64,000 nt of DNA from Raineya sp964654605 (GCA_964654605.1 CAZZLW010000069.1:1-64000), one strand, 5' to 3'. Counted from the stretch's first letter, positions 52,174 to 62,480 are shown. Numbers and translations are program-made. Notes: generated from the letters alone by a model not told the origin.

Positions 52174-53571
52174 TTACATCAATCCCAAAACCCAATTTGG
52201 GAAAAGTCCTAAAAGTACAGTCAGCAGGGTAGTAACCAAGAATACAACAATGTATGGGGTAGATACTTCAATTTTTACAACTCCCTCGCGGTTATGTGGT
52301 TCTTTCAGATACATTGCAATAATTACGCGGAAATAATAATATAAACCTACTGCCGACATCAGTGCCGCAAGTACCATAATTTCGTACAAACCTCTCTCAT
52401 AAGCACTCACAAATACCCATAACTTGCCAAAGAAACCTGCTGTAAGAGGTATGCCTGCCAGCGAAAGCATAGCGATAGTCATTACCAATGCTAAAAAAGG
52501 ATTGGTTTTAGCCAAGCCATTGAAACTTGTGTATTCCTCGTTGTGAGTTTTTTCAGAAACCAATAAAAGCACTCCAAAGGCAGAAACCGTAGCCAAAGAA
52601 TAAGCCAAAGAATAAAAAATAATAGCCGATAAACTTCTCTCATTGAAAGCCGTAACGGCAAGGAGCAAATATCCTGCGTGAGAAACACTTGAAAAAGCCA
52701 TCATTCGCTTAAAACTCTGCTGATTGGCGGCGGTAATATTGGCAATGAGCATTGTAAGCCCTGCCAAAATAACAAAGCTAATTTGCCAATAACTATACGT
52801 AGGCACAAAAGCTGATGAGAGTAGTTTGTAAATAGCCGCAAAACCTGCTGTTTTTACAATAGTAGCCATAAAAGCGGTAAAAAGTGTGGGCGAGCCTTCA
52901 TACACATCGGCAGTCCAGAAATGGAAAGGAGCAATAGAAACCTTAAAAAACATTCCCACCAGCACTAGCATTAAACCCAAATAAAGCATCGGTGAAAGAT
53001 TGGCATTGCTTTGTGTGTATTTTTGCAATTCGGCAAGTGAAAAACCACCCGAAGCTCCATAAAGCATTGCAACGCCAAACAGAAAAATGCCTGTGGCAAA
53101 TGCTCCTTGCAAAAAATATTTCATTGCCGCTTCGTTGGAACGCAAATTACGCTTTTCCGAACCCGCCAGCACATACATTATGATAGAAACAATTTCAATT
53201 CCTACAAAGAGCATAAGTAGGTTTTCATAACTTACCATCATTATAGCACCCACCAAAGAAAAAAGCATAAGAGCATAATACTCTGCGGGTTGGGCTTCTT
53301 TGTTTTGAATATAATGCTGTGAGAGAGGAATAATCAGTGAGGCAGTAAGAAGCAAGATAAGTGAAAAAAGCACAGCACTTGGCGAGGTAGTCATCATTGC
53401 ATTGTTGATGACTTTGCCCAAGTCCAAAGGGGTATTCCATTCGGTAAAGGTGGCTACAAAAGTAAGCACCGCAAACAAAACCGCCGCACCAAAAAGCACC
53501 TGACGATTTTTCAGAAAGCCTAAAAACAAATTCACTATGCCAAAAACTGAAAGTAAAATGATAGGTAGCAT
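52174..53571 (-). CDS. nuoN: NADH-quinone oxidoreductase subunit N, isolated from other nuo genes
   Basis: 465 residues, about 14 helices. Proton-pump motifs of the NuoN antiporter-like subunit are present: MMVSYENLLMLFVGIEIVSIIMYVLAG, AMKYFLQGAFATGIFLFG, GMFFKVSIAPFHFWTADVYEGSP, SSVSHAGYLLLA, SLAGIPLTAGFFGKLWVF. Conserved Lys and Glu of the channel are kept. Normally nuoN closes an operon after nuoM. Here the upstream neighbour is an outer-membrane protein and the downstream one a restriction enzyme, so the gene was separated from its operon, or the complex I genes are scattered in this genome. Confidence 0.93.
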   Translation of the reverse strand: MLPIILLSVFGIVNLFLGFLKNRQVLFGAAVLFAVLTFVATFTEWNTPLDLGKVINNAMMTTSPSAVLFSLILLLTASLIIPLSQHYIQNKEAQPAEYYALMLFSLVGAIMMVSYENLLMLFVGIEIVSIIMYVLAGSEKRNLRSNEAAMKYFLQGAFATGIFLFGVAMLYGASGGFSLAELQKYTQSNANLSPMLYLGLMLVLVGMFFKVSIAPFHFWTADVYEGSPTLFTAFMATIVKTAGFAAIYKLLSSAFVPTYSYWQISFVILAGLTMLIANITAANQQSFKRMMAFSSVSHAGYLLLAVTAFNERSLSAIIFYSLAYSLATVSAFGVLLLVSEKTHNEEYTSFNGLAKTNPFLALVMTIAMLSLAGIPLTAGFFGKLWVFVSAYERGLYEIMVLAALMSAVGLYYYFRVIIAMYLKEPHNREGVVKIEVSTPYIVVFLVTTLLTVLLGLFPNWVLGLM

Positions 53572-53684
53572 TGCTTTGGGGGTTTATTTTTAGGTAAAAA
53601 TATTTTACTTGCCCAAAATAATAGAATTTTGGGCGAGTAGTCAAATTTTTTGTAAGAAATTTACGAAAGATTTGCTCTTGAGGC

Positions 53685-54485
53685 TTACTCTTTCTTGAAT
53701 TTTAGGTAGGTGGAAAAGCCCAACGTGAAGTAATAAAAATCTCGGAAAGGTTTATCAAAACTCATTCCTGCGAGTACATCAAACTGATAACGGTTATCAA
53801 AGATATACATAGAACCCACATTCAAGCCGTGTGTGTGGTTATCGTTATTGATAGGAAACAAAGATGAGCCATAATATTCTACAAAACTATACACCCCTTG
53901 GCTTACTTTTCTGCCTACCCCCAAAGTATAAGCCCATAGCAGTTCGTTTTCGTTATTGAAATTACGATGAAGGTCTAAGCCAAGATTAGAAAAAGCGTAA
54001 AAATCTTGTGAAAAATTGTATTGCATTAGAAGTTTGGCATAGTGCCTTTGGGTAATATTTTCCAGAGAGTTGGGGATAGGAATACGGCTTACCCACATAG
54101 CACTCATTGAAAATTTAGTGTTTTCCAAATTATTGAGCCGATATTTTATGCCAAGGTGCATTGGTTGCCAAAAAGTGTTTCGGGCTTTTAGTTCGTTGTT
54201 TTCAAAAAAACGGCTAATTTCAACTTCCTGCCCCAAACGCAGTTCCAACTTATTGGTAAGCCCGTAACGTAAAAAAAGATTAGGCAAATGCGTATTAACT
54301 CTGAAAGGGGCGACTTGGTTGGTGCTTCTGAAATACCCGCTTTCTATGATGAATATGTTTTTGGGAGTGGTTGCCGCCGAAAAACTCACCGTAGGGCGGT
54401 CAGTGGCGATTTCATAATCTTCATTTTGAGCCCAAACACTATGAGCGAATACTACAATAGCAAAGATTGTCAGAAGTTTTTTCAT
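53685..54485 (-). CDS. Outer-membrane protein of the MetA-pathway/transporter type
   Basis: About 266 residues from ATG 54485 (MKKLLTIFAIVVFAHSVWAQ), a good signal peptide; the 24-codon longer frame is unlikely. The mature start IATDRPTVSFSAATTPKNIFIIESGYF is characteristic of the Phenol_MetA_deg-type barrel family that is frequent in Bacteroidota. Repeated strands (LRYGLTNKLELRLGQEVE, HLGIKYRLNNLENTKFSMSAMW, SFVEYYGSSLFP) end in FYYFTLGFSTYLKFKKE. The substrate is unknown. Confidence 0.78.
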   Translation of the reverse strand: MKKLLTIFAIVVFAHSVWAQNEDYEIATDRPTVSFSAATTPKNIFIIESGYFRSTNQVAPFRVNTHLPNLFLRYGLTNKLELRLGQEVEISRFFENNELKARNTFWQPMHLGIKYRLNNLENTKFSMSAMWVSRIPIPNSLENITQRHYAKLLMQYNFSQDFYAFSNLGLDLHRNFNNENELLWAYTLGVGRKVSQGVYSFVEYYGSSLFPINNDNHTHGLNVGSMYIFDNRYQFDVLAGMSFDKPFRDFYYFTLGFSTYLKFKKE

Positions 54486-54605
54486 ACAATTTGGTTTTTT
54501 TTCAAAAGTAGCTTCAAGATTTCCAAAGCAATCAATAGACTTTATCAAAGTTGCCATTTTTTTTATGAAAATAGAACTAAATTTTACAAAAGGTTTTGAG
54601 GGGTT

Positions 54606-54637
54606 TTTGGGAAATTCAAGAAAAAATCTTACCTTTG
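54606..54637 (+). promoter_or_regulatory. Promoter of prmA
   Basis: TTTG (54606-54609), exactly 20 bases, TACCTTTG (54630-54637). The GTG start at 54659 follows after 21 bases, which supports that start. Confidence 0.7.
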
Positions 54638-54658
54638 GAAATAATTTGAAAAAAAGCA

Positions 54659-55489
54659 GTGTTTGTAGAACTTATTGTAGAGGCAAATCCTGAAGCCTTT
54701 GAAATTTTTATTGCAGAACTTGCCGATTTGGGCTACGACTCTTTTATGGAAGAGCAAGACACCCTGAAAGCGTACATCTTGGCTGAAAATTTTGATGAAG
54801 AGGCTATCAAGATGCTACAAATTGAATATGCGAAGGTTTATCCATTTCGCTATACTTTTTCAAAACTGGAAAAGATAAATTGGAATGAAACTTGGGAGAA
54901 AAACTATGAGCCTGTGGAAATAGCAGATAAGGTGCGTATCCGAGCCATTTTCCACGAGCCTAAATCCCAAGATTTTGAATACGAAATTATCATTACGCCT
55001 AAAATGTCTTTTGGTACAGGGCATCACGCTACTACCAGCCTAATGATAGAAAATCAGTTAGAAATCAATCATCAGGGGAAAGCCGTTTTGGACGCAGGTA
55101 CAGGTACAGGTATTTTGGCAATAATGGCAAAATTTTTAGGAGCAAGCTACATAGAAGCCTTCGATACAGACGAATGGGCAGTAGAAAATAGCCGTGAAAA
55201 TATTTTACTTAACGATTGTTCAGAAATAGTTGTTTATCAGGGTGATATTTCGGCAGTTGATACCCAAAAGCGTTTTGATATATTGCTGGCAAATATCAAT
55301 AAAAACGTTTTGCTTGCCGATATACCTGCTTACAGCCAACTCCTGAAAATAGGTGGTTTTCTGCTTTTGAGTGGCTTTTACGAAGAAGATTTAGCAGATA
55401 TTCAGCAAAAATGCAAGGAAAATAATCTGCAATTTGTCAAAGAAAAAAACAGAAATAAGTGGGTTTCGGCAGTATTTGAAAAGGTTTGA
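54659..55489 (+). CDS. prmA: Ribosomal protein L11 methyltransferase
   Basis: 276 residues, GTG start. An N-terminal substrate domain (LIVEANPEAFEIFIAELADLGYDSF) is followed by a SAM domain with MSFGTGHHATTSLM, motif I VLDAGTGTGILAIMAKFLGA, and the catalytic-loop LLANINKNVL. PrmA trimethylates L11 (gene at 32105) on several amino groups. It is not linked to rplK here. It is a single-gene unit with its own promoter. Confidence 0.93.
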   Translation: MFVELIVEANPEAFEIFIAELADLGYDSFMEEQDTLKAYILAENFDEEAIKMLQIEYAKVYPFRYTFSKLEKINWNETWEKNYEPVEIADKVRIRAIFHEPKSQDFEYEIIITPKMSFGTGHHATTSLMIENQLEINHQGKAVLDAGTGTGILAIMAKFLGASYIEAFDTDEWAVENSRENILLNDCSEIVVYQGDISAVDTQKRFDILLANINKNVLLADIPAYSQLLKIGGFLLLSGFYEEDLADIQQKCKENNLQFVKEKNRNKWVSAVFEKV

Positions 55490-55587
55490 GGCGAAAATAT
55501 TCAAATTTTGAGGTATAATTTGCAGCAGAGAAATAGGAAACAAGAAGCAGGAAACAAGATTTTAGAAAATAGATTTCAGATAAAAAA

Positions 55588-55640
55588 TGAAAGTTAAAGC
55601 CCTTAAAGGCTTAAACTTCAAATAATGAACTTTTTGAACG
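55588..55640 (+). repeat. Intergenic palindrome plus CTTCAAA-type repeat
   Basis: AAGTTAAAGCC, short loop, GGCTTAAACTT (one mismatch), followed by CTTCAAATAATGAAC and TTTTTGAAC. The layout (palindrome, then CTTCAAA/GAAC string) matches the spacers in the rpo operon at 38330-38382. Confidence 0.4.
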
Positions 55641-55694
55641 TAAATAATTACAAATATTCAATGAACTAACTACGCTGATTTACCAAAATATTCT

Positions 55695-58600
55695 ATGAAA
55701 AAGTTTTTATGTCTTTTTTGGGTGTTGATGTGGGTTTTGCCAAGTATTGCCCAACGCTTCTCAGCAAATCCTGATGAGTTTATTGCTCAATTAGATAAAG
55801 AACTTCGTTTGGCTCGTCAAGAAAAATTTGCAGAGCAGTTTCGTTCTACTTGGACAAGGGGGAGTTTTACGGCTTCACAGCAAGAAAAAATCATCAACTT
55901 AGTAAAAATAATCGTAAGCAAAGGGGGAGGCATAGGTACTCACGTAAAAACATTTCTTTCGGCATTAGAAAACGGACTTGATAATCAAACCGTGAGTAGC
56001 TCGCAGATAGATAACATACTTTCGGTTGCAGAAAAGTATTTTACTAAAACCAATTCGGGGCAGATTTTTAATTTTGCCAGCTCATTGCATAGCTTACTTA
56101 CTTACAAAGCGTTGCATTTTTCTAAAATGCATCGTTTGTACGTAGATGGCGGTTTTGAGATAGTCTATGCCGATTCTGTACTTCGCAAACAACACGCTTG
56201 GTTTCAGGGTTGGCAAGAAGCTCAGCCCGAACCAGATTCTTTGGGTAATATTAAACCCTATCCGCACCCACTTGTAGCGGGTCCTGTGGTGCTTTTTCCT
56301 AAAACGAACCTCTATCTTGTTTCGCCATACGACTCGGTAAGTATCAATCAGACTAAATTAGCTTTTCTTTTTGAAAACAATCATATTGTAGGCGATGGGG
56401 GACGTTTCTCTTGGGAAAGTTTGTATAATAAAGGCAATGTAGATTCTGTGGCTTTGGGTAGTATTGCCCGTGCTCAAATTTATGCTGATTTTAGTCGTTA
56501 CAGCCACCAAGTAAGCGACTTGCATTTTGATGCTGATAATGTTACTCTTACTTATCCTACCAAACTCAAAACGCCTGAAGTGGGTAGGTTTGAGTTTTTT
56601 AGCGAACAACGCAAGAAAAACCAGTCGATTCGCTACCCCAAGTTTGTTTCTTATGATGATAAAGCCGACCTAACTAATATTGGGGAAAATATGCAATACT
56701 TGGGTGGAATGAAATTGGAAGGCTTTAAGCTATATGGATACTCTCCTACAAGCCGCCCCGTTTGTAGGCTATTGGTGTATAAAGATGGGCAAGTTAAGTT
56801 TCACGCCAATTCCAAACAGTTTTACTTGGGTGAAGACCGAATTTATTCCAAAAGTGTTTCTTTTGGTTATTATGTAAGTGGCGAAGATTCGCTTACTCAC
56901 AGTAACGTTTCTTTAAGCTATAACAAAGTAAAAATAGCTGGAGATAGTACGCCTGTGGGTGTTTTCAAACTTTACAAAGACAAAGTCAATGATGATATTC
57001 CCTTTATTGATGAATATCATAAAATGTACATTATCGCTGATTTGGCACTCTATAACCCCGTTAAAAATACCATAGATTTTTACATTACAGGAGCCAAAGA
57101 TAAAGTTCCCGCTTTATTTGAATCTTTCAAATATTATGATGAAGATCGCTACGAAGAACTACGAGCCGAATATAGCTTTCACCCTTTGCGAATGGTAGAT
57201 TATTATGCAAAAAAGTATGGGACAAATAACTCGCAAGGAGTTCGCGAGTTCAATATTGAGGGAGCTTTTGCAATGGAATCTGAAGAAAATTTGGATAAGA
57301 AAAAAGCCAAAAATAACTCTTTTACCAATATCAAATTAGATGTTATCAAGCGGGTACTTACAAGGCTGGCAAGGGAAGGCTATGTAGATTATGATGAATA
57401 TACAGGTAGGGTGGCGGTTCTTAATAGAACAACCCATACCATTGATGCCTATGAGTACAAGCGAGCTATGGATTTTTTGGAAAAAAATCCTAAGAAAAAA
57501 TTGCCGAAGTATATGGAGCCTTATGCTAATAAGGATTTTGACGATATGCTCATTCAGTCCATTTCGCCCCGTGATGCCAGCAAAGATAGCGTTTTGAAGG
57601 ACACTACTAAATTTCATTTTACCAATGGTAGAATTTTATACAAAAAATTAGTGGGCAAAAATATTCTTATTACCAAGCGAGTTTTTCGACCTAAGCCTGA
57701 TACTACTGCCAGCGAAAACCCCCAGTTCCCACAAGATACGCTTATTACGCTTACCGATACTTTCAGAATAGATAAGTTTGAGGAAGTCAAGAAAGTTGCT
57801 CTTACCGAAGAGTTGGAATTGAATAAACTTAATCCTGATAAATTTTTTCTTTGGGAATTAGAAGGGCTTTTTTCAATGTCGGAACGGAAAAAAGGTCCTG
57901 CTATGCCGAATGCCTCTGTATTGCCTGATGGTGGTGGTATGGTCATTAGAGGAGTGGATAAATTCGCTATCAGCAAAAAACTAAATGTGTATTTTATACC
58001 CAAAAATAAGGAAGTAAAAATCTATGGAGCAAGTAACTTTTTTATGGAAGAAGGAGAGGTTACGGTAGGAAATTTCAAGTTTATTGGAAAAAATTTTATG
58101 CTTCCTTATGATGAGTTCAAACTTACAATGGAAACCTTGGATAGTGTGGTTTTCATTGTGCCAGATCCCAAAAACCCTGATATAAAACACGAACTCGGAG
58201 GAGAAATTAAATTCAATGCAGGAGATTTGCTTATTTCGCACCCTAATAATATTTCGGGGCTAAAAAAAGGACAAATTCCCGGCGGGAAGAAAGGCGAAGT
58301 ATATGAAGCCTATCCCAAACTAAAAATTGCCACAGGAGGAAAAATTTATTTTGATGCTTTCTATCGTCAAAAGTATGCTTATCACAAGCATCAAGCCTAT
58401 TTTGAAATTCCGAATGTGGAGCTAGATAGCCTTACTACCAAAATGCCCAAATTTGAAGGTACTTTCCACTCTAATATGTTTCCACCTATCAAAGAAGTGC
58501 TTGTACCTATCTACGACCCCAAATATACAGGGGTAGAATCTCGTTACGCTTTGGGATTTGTGCATAAACTCAAAAAACCTCTTAAACTTTATCATACCCA

Positions 58601-61490
58601 GGCTGAACTTACCGCTGACTCTATCGTAATGTATAAAACGGGACTCGTTGCCACAGGTAAGAAACTGGAAATTAAAAATCATAGCTACAGCGTAAAAGCT
58701 CCTTACTTTTTATTTACACCCGATTCGGTTGTTACAGCAAAAGCAAATATTGCAGTAAAGCAACAAAAGGTAAAAAATACTTTCTATCCCGAGGCAGTGG
58801 GCGAAGATATGAAACTCACTTGGTACACTTCTCGCTTTGCAGGGAAAGATACTTTGAAAATAGATAGTCTTACACTTCGTACCGCTCCCGATAAGTTGGC
58901 ACGTATTTTTGATGAGAAAAATCCCGCCAGTTTGAAAGGAACATTAGCTCTTACTCCCGAAACACTATGGGCTATTGGAGAATTTAGACGTAAAGATTTC
59001 TTTATGCTTGCTCCCAAAGGGGCTTCTATTTCGCCTCAAAGGATTTACACTTTGCAAAATCCTGAAAATATCGTAGATTTCAAGGTTTATTCTACCGAAA
59101 TAGACCCTTTTGCCAAAGAGCAAAACGATATTTACAAACCTATTATTGATGCCAATGCGGTATTTGTGGATTTTGATTTGAAAAATAACATCTGTAAAAT
59201 TAGCAATAACCCCACTATAGCCCAACAAGACCCCAATTACGAATTTATCGGCTTCCCTTATGCTCAATTCAAAACTTCTATCCGTGAGGTTACTTGGAAT
59301 GTAGGTAAAAAAGAGGTAACTATGGTAGGAGATGAAAATACTACTTTCCGTTCCACTCACTACGAAGAAGAGGAAAACGCACCCAACAAAGACCTTTTGC
59401 TCAAAGCCTCTAAGGGTAAATACGATATGAAAGACCTTAACAATCCTGTGTTAGACCTTGAAGGGGTGTCTTATATTTCCTCTGCCGATGCTCGTATCAT
59501 TCCCGATAAAAATAAAGTAACTATTTCAAAAGGGGCTTCTATTCAGGAGCTAAAAAATGCAACAGTTATTTTAGATACGATTAGCTTTCATCATACACTC
59601 ATCAATGGAAATATTAAAATCAATCATAGAGAAGATTTTGAGGGTGATGCGACTTACCGCTACGTAAATGCCGCCAAAGATACTTTCAAGCTCAAATTTG
59701 ATAGATTTGAACTGGTAGGTAGCGAACAAATCTCTGAAGCAGGTAAAACCAAAGTTAAGCGTAAAAGGAAAAAAGGAGAGAGCGAAGATACTTTACAAAT
59801 TCCCAAACGCTATACCCAGTCGCGTGGCGAAGTACGTGAAGAAGACAACTTTTTTATCAAACCACGTATTAAATTCAAAGGTACGGCAGAAATGCTTGCC
59901 TACAAAAAAGATTTAATTTTAGATGGCTTCATTCAAATTCAGTTGCAAAGCAAGAAATATGGCAACTACTGGATACCCTACCAACGCGATGCGGGTGATG
60001 TGTATGTAGAATTGGACGAAAAAACCTCTTCTGAAGCTGACTTAATTACTACGGGCTTGCACTACACCTATGAAGAAAATGGAAAGCTCTATACTACTTT
60101 TCTTTCAGGCAAGAAGGGAGATAATGATAGCGATATGTATCTTGCCAAAGGTGTTTTTACTTATACCCCCGAACTCAATGAATTCAAAATCACTGATAAA
60201 GCTCGCTTGGAAAAAGAAAGCTATGAGGGTACGTTGCTTACACTTGATGACGAAAAAGGCATCTTGGATATGCAGGGTAAGTTTAAGCTCGTTGATGAAA
60301 AACTACAAAAATTTGTGCTTTCGGCGGGTTCGGCAAAGGTAAATCTCAAAAAAGATGAGTACGAATTTACACAAATGTTTGCTTTTGACCTTTCCAAAGC
60401 CAAATCACCGCTTTCGGGAGTTGCCGATTTGTTCAAGTATGCCAAAATGGACGGCTCTGCTGGCGACCAAGCCTATAGTTCTGATGATGCCTCTCTGATG
60501 AGTCGCCTTGCTGAAATTGTTGGAAACGATAAAGCCAAAAAATATGAAAATCAGGCAAGAACTAAATATCACCCACTTTTGCAAGCTGATAAGAAAGTCT
60601 TGGGTAAAGGTTTGGTGCTTTCGCAAGTAAATCTGAAATGGTCGGATACCACAAATAGCTTTTATAGTGTTGGCAAAATTGGCTTGGCAAATATTTTGGA
60701 TAAAGACGTCAATGCTATGGTAGATGGCTTTATGGAAATTCAGAAGTTAGAGGACGGCGATATTATCAACCTTTATTTAGAACTTACTCCCGAGCAATGG
60801 ATTTTCCTTTCACTTACTCAAAATACGCTTTCTGGCGATTGCTCTATACCCAAAGTGAATAGTGCTTTTGAGCGGGGCAAAAAAGCGAAATCTGATAAAG
60901 AATTAGGTTATGAACTTGCTGATGATATAGCCTTAGAAACATTCAAAAGACGCTTTAAGCAATATTATTTGGACAAAAAATTTGGTGCTGTTCCTGATGT
61001 AGAGCGTAAGCAAAAAGAAGAGGTAGAGGAAGAAACAGACAAAAAGTCTAAGAAAAAATCTAAAAAGAAAAAGCAAGAAGTAGAAGAAGAAAATGAGGAA
61101 AATACTGAACCTCCAAAAGAGGAAAAACCCAAAAAAGAGAAAAAATCTAAAAAGAAAAAGCAACAAAACGAGGACGAGGAAGAAATCACTGATGAACCCA
61201 TAGAAAAAACAGAAACTAAACCTGAACCTAAAAAAGAGGAGAAAAAGGACAATAAAGACGAGAAAAAAGACGAAAAGAAAGAGGAGAAAAAGGACGAGAA
61301 AAAAGACAAAGATAAGCCCAAAGACGAAAAGAAACCTAAAGACGAAAAGCCCAAAGAAGAGAAACCTAAAAAAGAGAAAAAAGGCAAAAAGAAAAAAGGA
61401 GAAGAGGAGGAGGAAGAAGAGCCTACCGATGAAGATCCCAAAGATGAAAAGAAAAAAGATAAAAAGAAAGACGATAAAGACGGATTTTAG
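55695..61490 (+). CDS. Very large secreted protein with a Lys/Glu-rich low-complexity tail
   Basis: 1931 residues: signal peptide (MKKFLCLFWVLMWVLPSIAQ), then about 1750 residues predicted mostly strand, with repeated edges such as GKKLEIKNHSYSVKAPYFLF and GDLLISHPNNISGLKKGQ. The last 160 residues (from about 1770) alternate Lys and Glu/Asp runs (KKSKKKSKKKK, EEEEEEP, DEKKDEKKEEKKDEK). Similar-sized unnamed proteins occur in Cytophagales, as I recall. A long periplasmic or surface beta-structure, perhaps related in style to LPS-transport or AsmA-like sheets, is possible but unproven. The tail is unusual for a secreted protein and rests on repetitive A-rich DNA. It is followed by a bidirectional terminator. 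Confidence 0.75.
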   Translation: MKKFLCLFWVLMWVLPSIAQRFSANPDEFIAQLDKELRLARQEKFAEQFRSTWTRGSFTASQQEKIINLVKIIVSKGGGIGTHVKTFLSALENGLDNQTVSSSQIDNILSVAEKYFTKTNSGQIFNFASSLHSLLTYKALHFSKMHRLYVDGGFEIVYADSVLRKQHAWFQGWQEAQPEPDSLGNIKPYPHPLVAGPVVLFPKTNLYLVSPYDSVSINQTKLAFLFENNHIVGDGGRFSWESLYNKGNVDSVALGSIARAQIYADFSRYSHQVSDLHFDADNVTLTYPTKLKTPEVGRFEFFSEQRKKNQSIRYPKFVSYDDKADLTNIGENMQYLGGMKLEGFKLYGYSPTSRPVCRLLVYKDGQVKFHANSKQFYLGEDRIYSKSVSFGYYVSGEDSLTHSNVSLSYNKVKIAGDSTPVGVFKLYKDKVNDDIPFIDEYHKMYIIADLALYNPVKNTIDFYITGAKDKVPALFESFKYYDEDRYEELRAEYSFHPLRMVDYYAKKYGTNNSQGVREFNIEGAFAMESEENLDKKKAKNNSFTNIKLDVIKRVLTRLAREGYVDYDEYTGRVAVLNRTTHTIDAYEYKRAMDFLEKNPKKKLPKYMEPYANKDFDDMLIQSISPRDASKDSVLKDTTKFHFTNGRILYKKLVGKNILITKRVFRPKPDTTASENPQFPQDTLITLTDTFRIDKFEEVKKVALTEELELNKLNPDKFFLWELEGLFSMSERKKGPAMPNASVLPDGGGMVIRGVDKFAISKKLNVYFIPKNKEVKIYGASNFFMEEGEVTVGNFKFIGKNFMLPYDEFKLTMETLDSVVFIVPDPKNPDIKHELGGEIKFNAGDLLISHPNNISGLKKGQIPGGKKGEVYEAYPKLKIATGGKIYFDAFYRQKYAYHKHQAYFEIPNVELDSLTTKMPKFEGTFHSNMFPPIKEVLVPIYDPKYTGVESRYALGFVHKLKKPLKLYHTQAELTADSIVMYKTGLVATGKKLEIKNHSYSVKAPYFLFTPDSVVTAKANIAVKQQKVKNTFYPEAVGEDMKLTWYTSRFAGKDTLKIDSLTLRTAPDKLARIFDEKNPASLKGTLALTPETLWAIGEFRRKDFFMLAPKGASISPQRIYTLQNPENIVDFKVYSTEIDPFAKEQNDIYKPIIDANAVFVDFDLKNNICKISNNPTIAQQDPNYEFIGFPYAQFKTSIREVTWNVGKKEVTMVGDENTTFRSTHYEEEENAPNKDLLLKASKGKYDMKDLNNPVLDLEGVSYISSADARIIPDKNKVTISKGASIQELKNATVILDTISFHHTLINGNIKINHREDFEGDATYRYVNAAKDTFKLKFDRFELVGSEQISEAGKTKVKRKRKKGESEDTLQIPKRYTQSRGEVREEDNFFIKPRIKFKGTAEMLAYKKDLILDGFIQIQLQSKKYGNYWIPYQRDAGDVYVELDEKTSSEADLITTGLHYTYEENGKLYTTFLSGKKGDNDSDMYLAKGVFTYTPELNEFKITDKARLEKESYEGTLLTLDDEKGILDMQGKFKLVDEKLQKFVLSAGSAKVNLKKDEYEFTQMFAFDLSKAKSPLSGVADLFKYAKMDGSAGDQAYSSDDASLMSRLAEIVGNDKAKKYENQARTKYHPLLQADKKVLGKGLVLSQVNLKWSDTTNSFYSVGKIGLANILDKDVNAMVDGFMEIQKLEDGDIINLYLELTPEQWIFLSLTQNTLSGDCSIPKVNSAFERGKKAKSDKELGYELADDIALETFKRRFKQYYLDKKFGAVPDVERKQKEEVEEETDKKSKKKSKKKKQEVEEENEENTEPPKEEKPKKEKKSKKKKQQNEDEEEITDEPIEKTETKPEPKKEEKKDNKDEKKDEKKEEKKDEKKDKDKPKDEKKPKDEKPKEEKPKKEKKGKKKKGEEEEEEEPTDEDPKDEKKKDKKKDDKDGF

Positions 61491-61497
61491 CAAATGG

Positions 61498-61521
61498 TGC
61501 GGTGCTATGAAAAGCACCGCA
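61498..61521. terminator. Bidirectional terminator between the giant protein and xerD
   Basis: TGCGGTGCT, loop ATGAAA, AGCACCGCA, then TTTTTT: a 9-bp GC-rich intrinsic terminator between convergent genes. Confidence 0.8.
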
Positions 61522-61525
61522 TTTT

Positions 61526-62422
61526 TTAGCTTCGGGGGTGATATTGCAGAATGGTTTGACGAAGGTAGTCTTTATCCAAATGCGTATAAATTTCGGTGGT
61601 AGTGATGGATTCGTGTCCGAGAATTTCTTGAATGGTTCGCAAATCGGCACCACCTTCCAAGAGATGAGTAGCACAACTATGCCGAAACGTATGCGGACTG
61701 ATATTTTTTTTCAGACCAATTTTTTGAGCCAGTTCCTTGATAACCATAAACACATATACGCGTGTGAGTTTTTTACCCCTTCTATTGAGAAAAACGTAAT
61801 TTTCGTGTCCTTTGGCAATATTCAGGTGTCTGCGGATATGTTCTACATAAATTTGCGTATATTTCATAGCTTCACTGCCAATGGGAACAAAACGCTCTTT
61901 ATTACCTTTGCCTACTACTTTAATAAATTCTATATCAAAATACAAGTTAGAAATTTTAAGGTCTATGAGTTCGCTTACTCGCAAGCCGCAACTATACAAA
62001 ACCTCTAACATAGCACGATTGCGAGTACCTTCGGGTGTGGAGTGGTCAATGGCTTCTAAAAGGGCTTCAATTTCGTGATATTCCAGCGTATCGGGTAATT
62101 TTCGTCTGAGTTTGGGGGCTTCTATCAGGTAGGCGGGGTCTGTGGAAATAGCCTCTTCGGCAAAAAGAAATTTGTAAAAAGCCTTGATACCCGAAAGAAT
62201 ACGTGCTTGCGAAGTTTCGGCTATTCCTAATTCATTAAGATACAAAATAAATGTCTGAATTTGTTGCGTGCTGATTTTTTCAGGATTTTGCCAGTCTTTT
62301 CCCAAGGCAAAGTCTTGGAACTTACTTATATCTCGCAGATAGGCTTCAATGGAATTTTCTGAAAAGCCACGCTCCAATTTCAAATAACTTCTGAACTGCT
62401 CAATGTATATTTTCCATTGCAT
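61526..62422 (-). CDS. xerD: Site-specific tyrosine recombinase XerD
   Basis: 298 residues, family length. An N-terminal SAM-like DNA-binding domain (YIEQFRSYLKLERGFSENSIEAYLRDI) precedes the catalytic domain with the full set R148 (CGLRVSEL), K172 (GKGNKERFVP), H244 and R247 (HTFRHSCATHLLEGGADLRTIQEILGH), H270 and nucleophile Y279 (TEIYTHL). With XerC it resolves chromosome dimers at dif. The housekeeping role is inferred from its intact, XerD-typical sequence. It is divergent from tRNA-Ala. Confidence 0.9.
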   Translation of the reverse strand: MQWKIYIEQFRSYLKLERGFSENSIEAYLRDISKFQDFALGKDWQNPEKISTQQIQTFILYLNELGIAETSQARILSGIKAFYKFLFAEEAISTDPAYLIEAPKLRRKLPDTLEYHEIEALLEAIDHSTPEGTRNRAMLEVLYSCGLRVSELIDLKISNLYFDIEFIKVVGKGNKERFVPIGSEAMKYTQIYVEHIRRHLNIAKGHENYVFLNRRGKKLTRVYVFMVIKELAQKIGLKKNISPHTFRHSCATHLLEGGADLRTIQEILGHESITTTEIYTHLDKDYLRQTILQYHPRS

Positions 62423-62480
62423 AAGCTACTTTTTGCAATAATACAAAATCCTGAACATTGAAATAAATTTTTGCAAAAAA

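Noticed and set aside
60933..61517. 194-residue Phe/Leu/Ser-rich minus-strand frame
   Set aside because: It is the antisense of the Lys/Glu-rich tail; a composition artefact.
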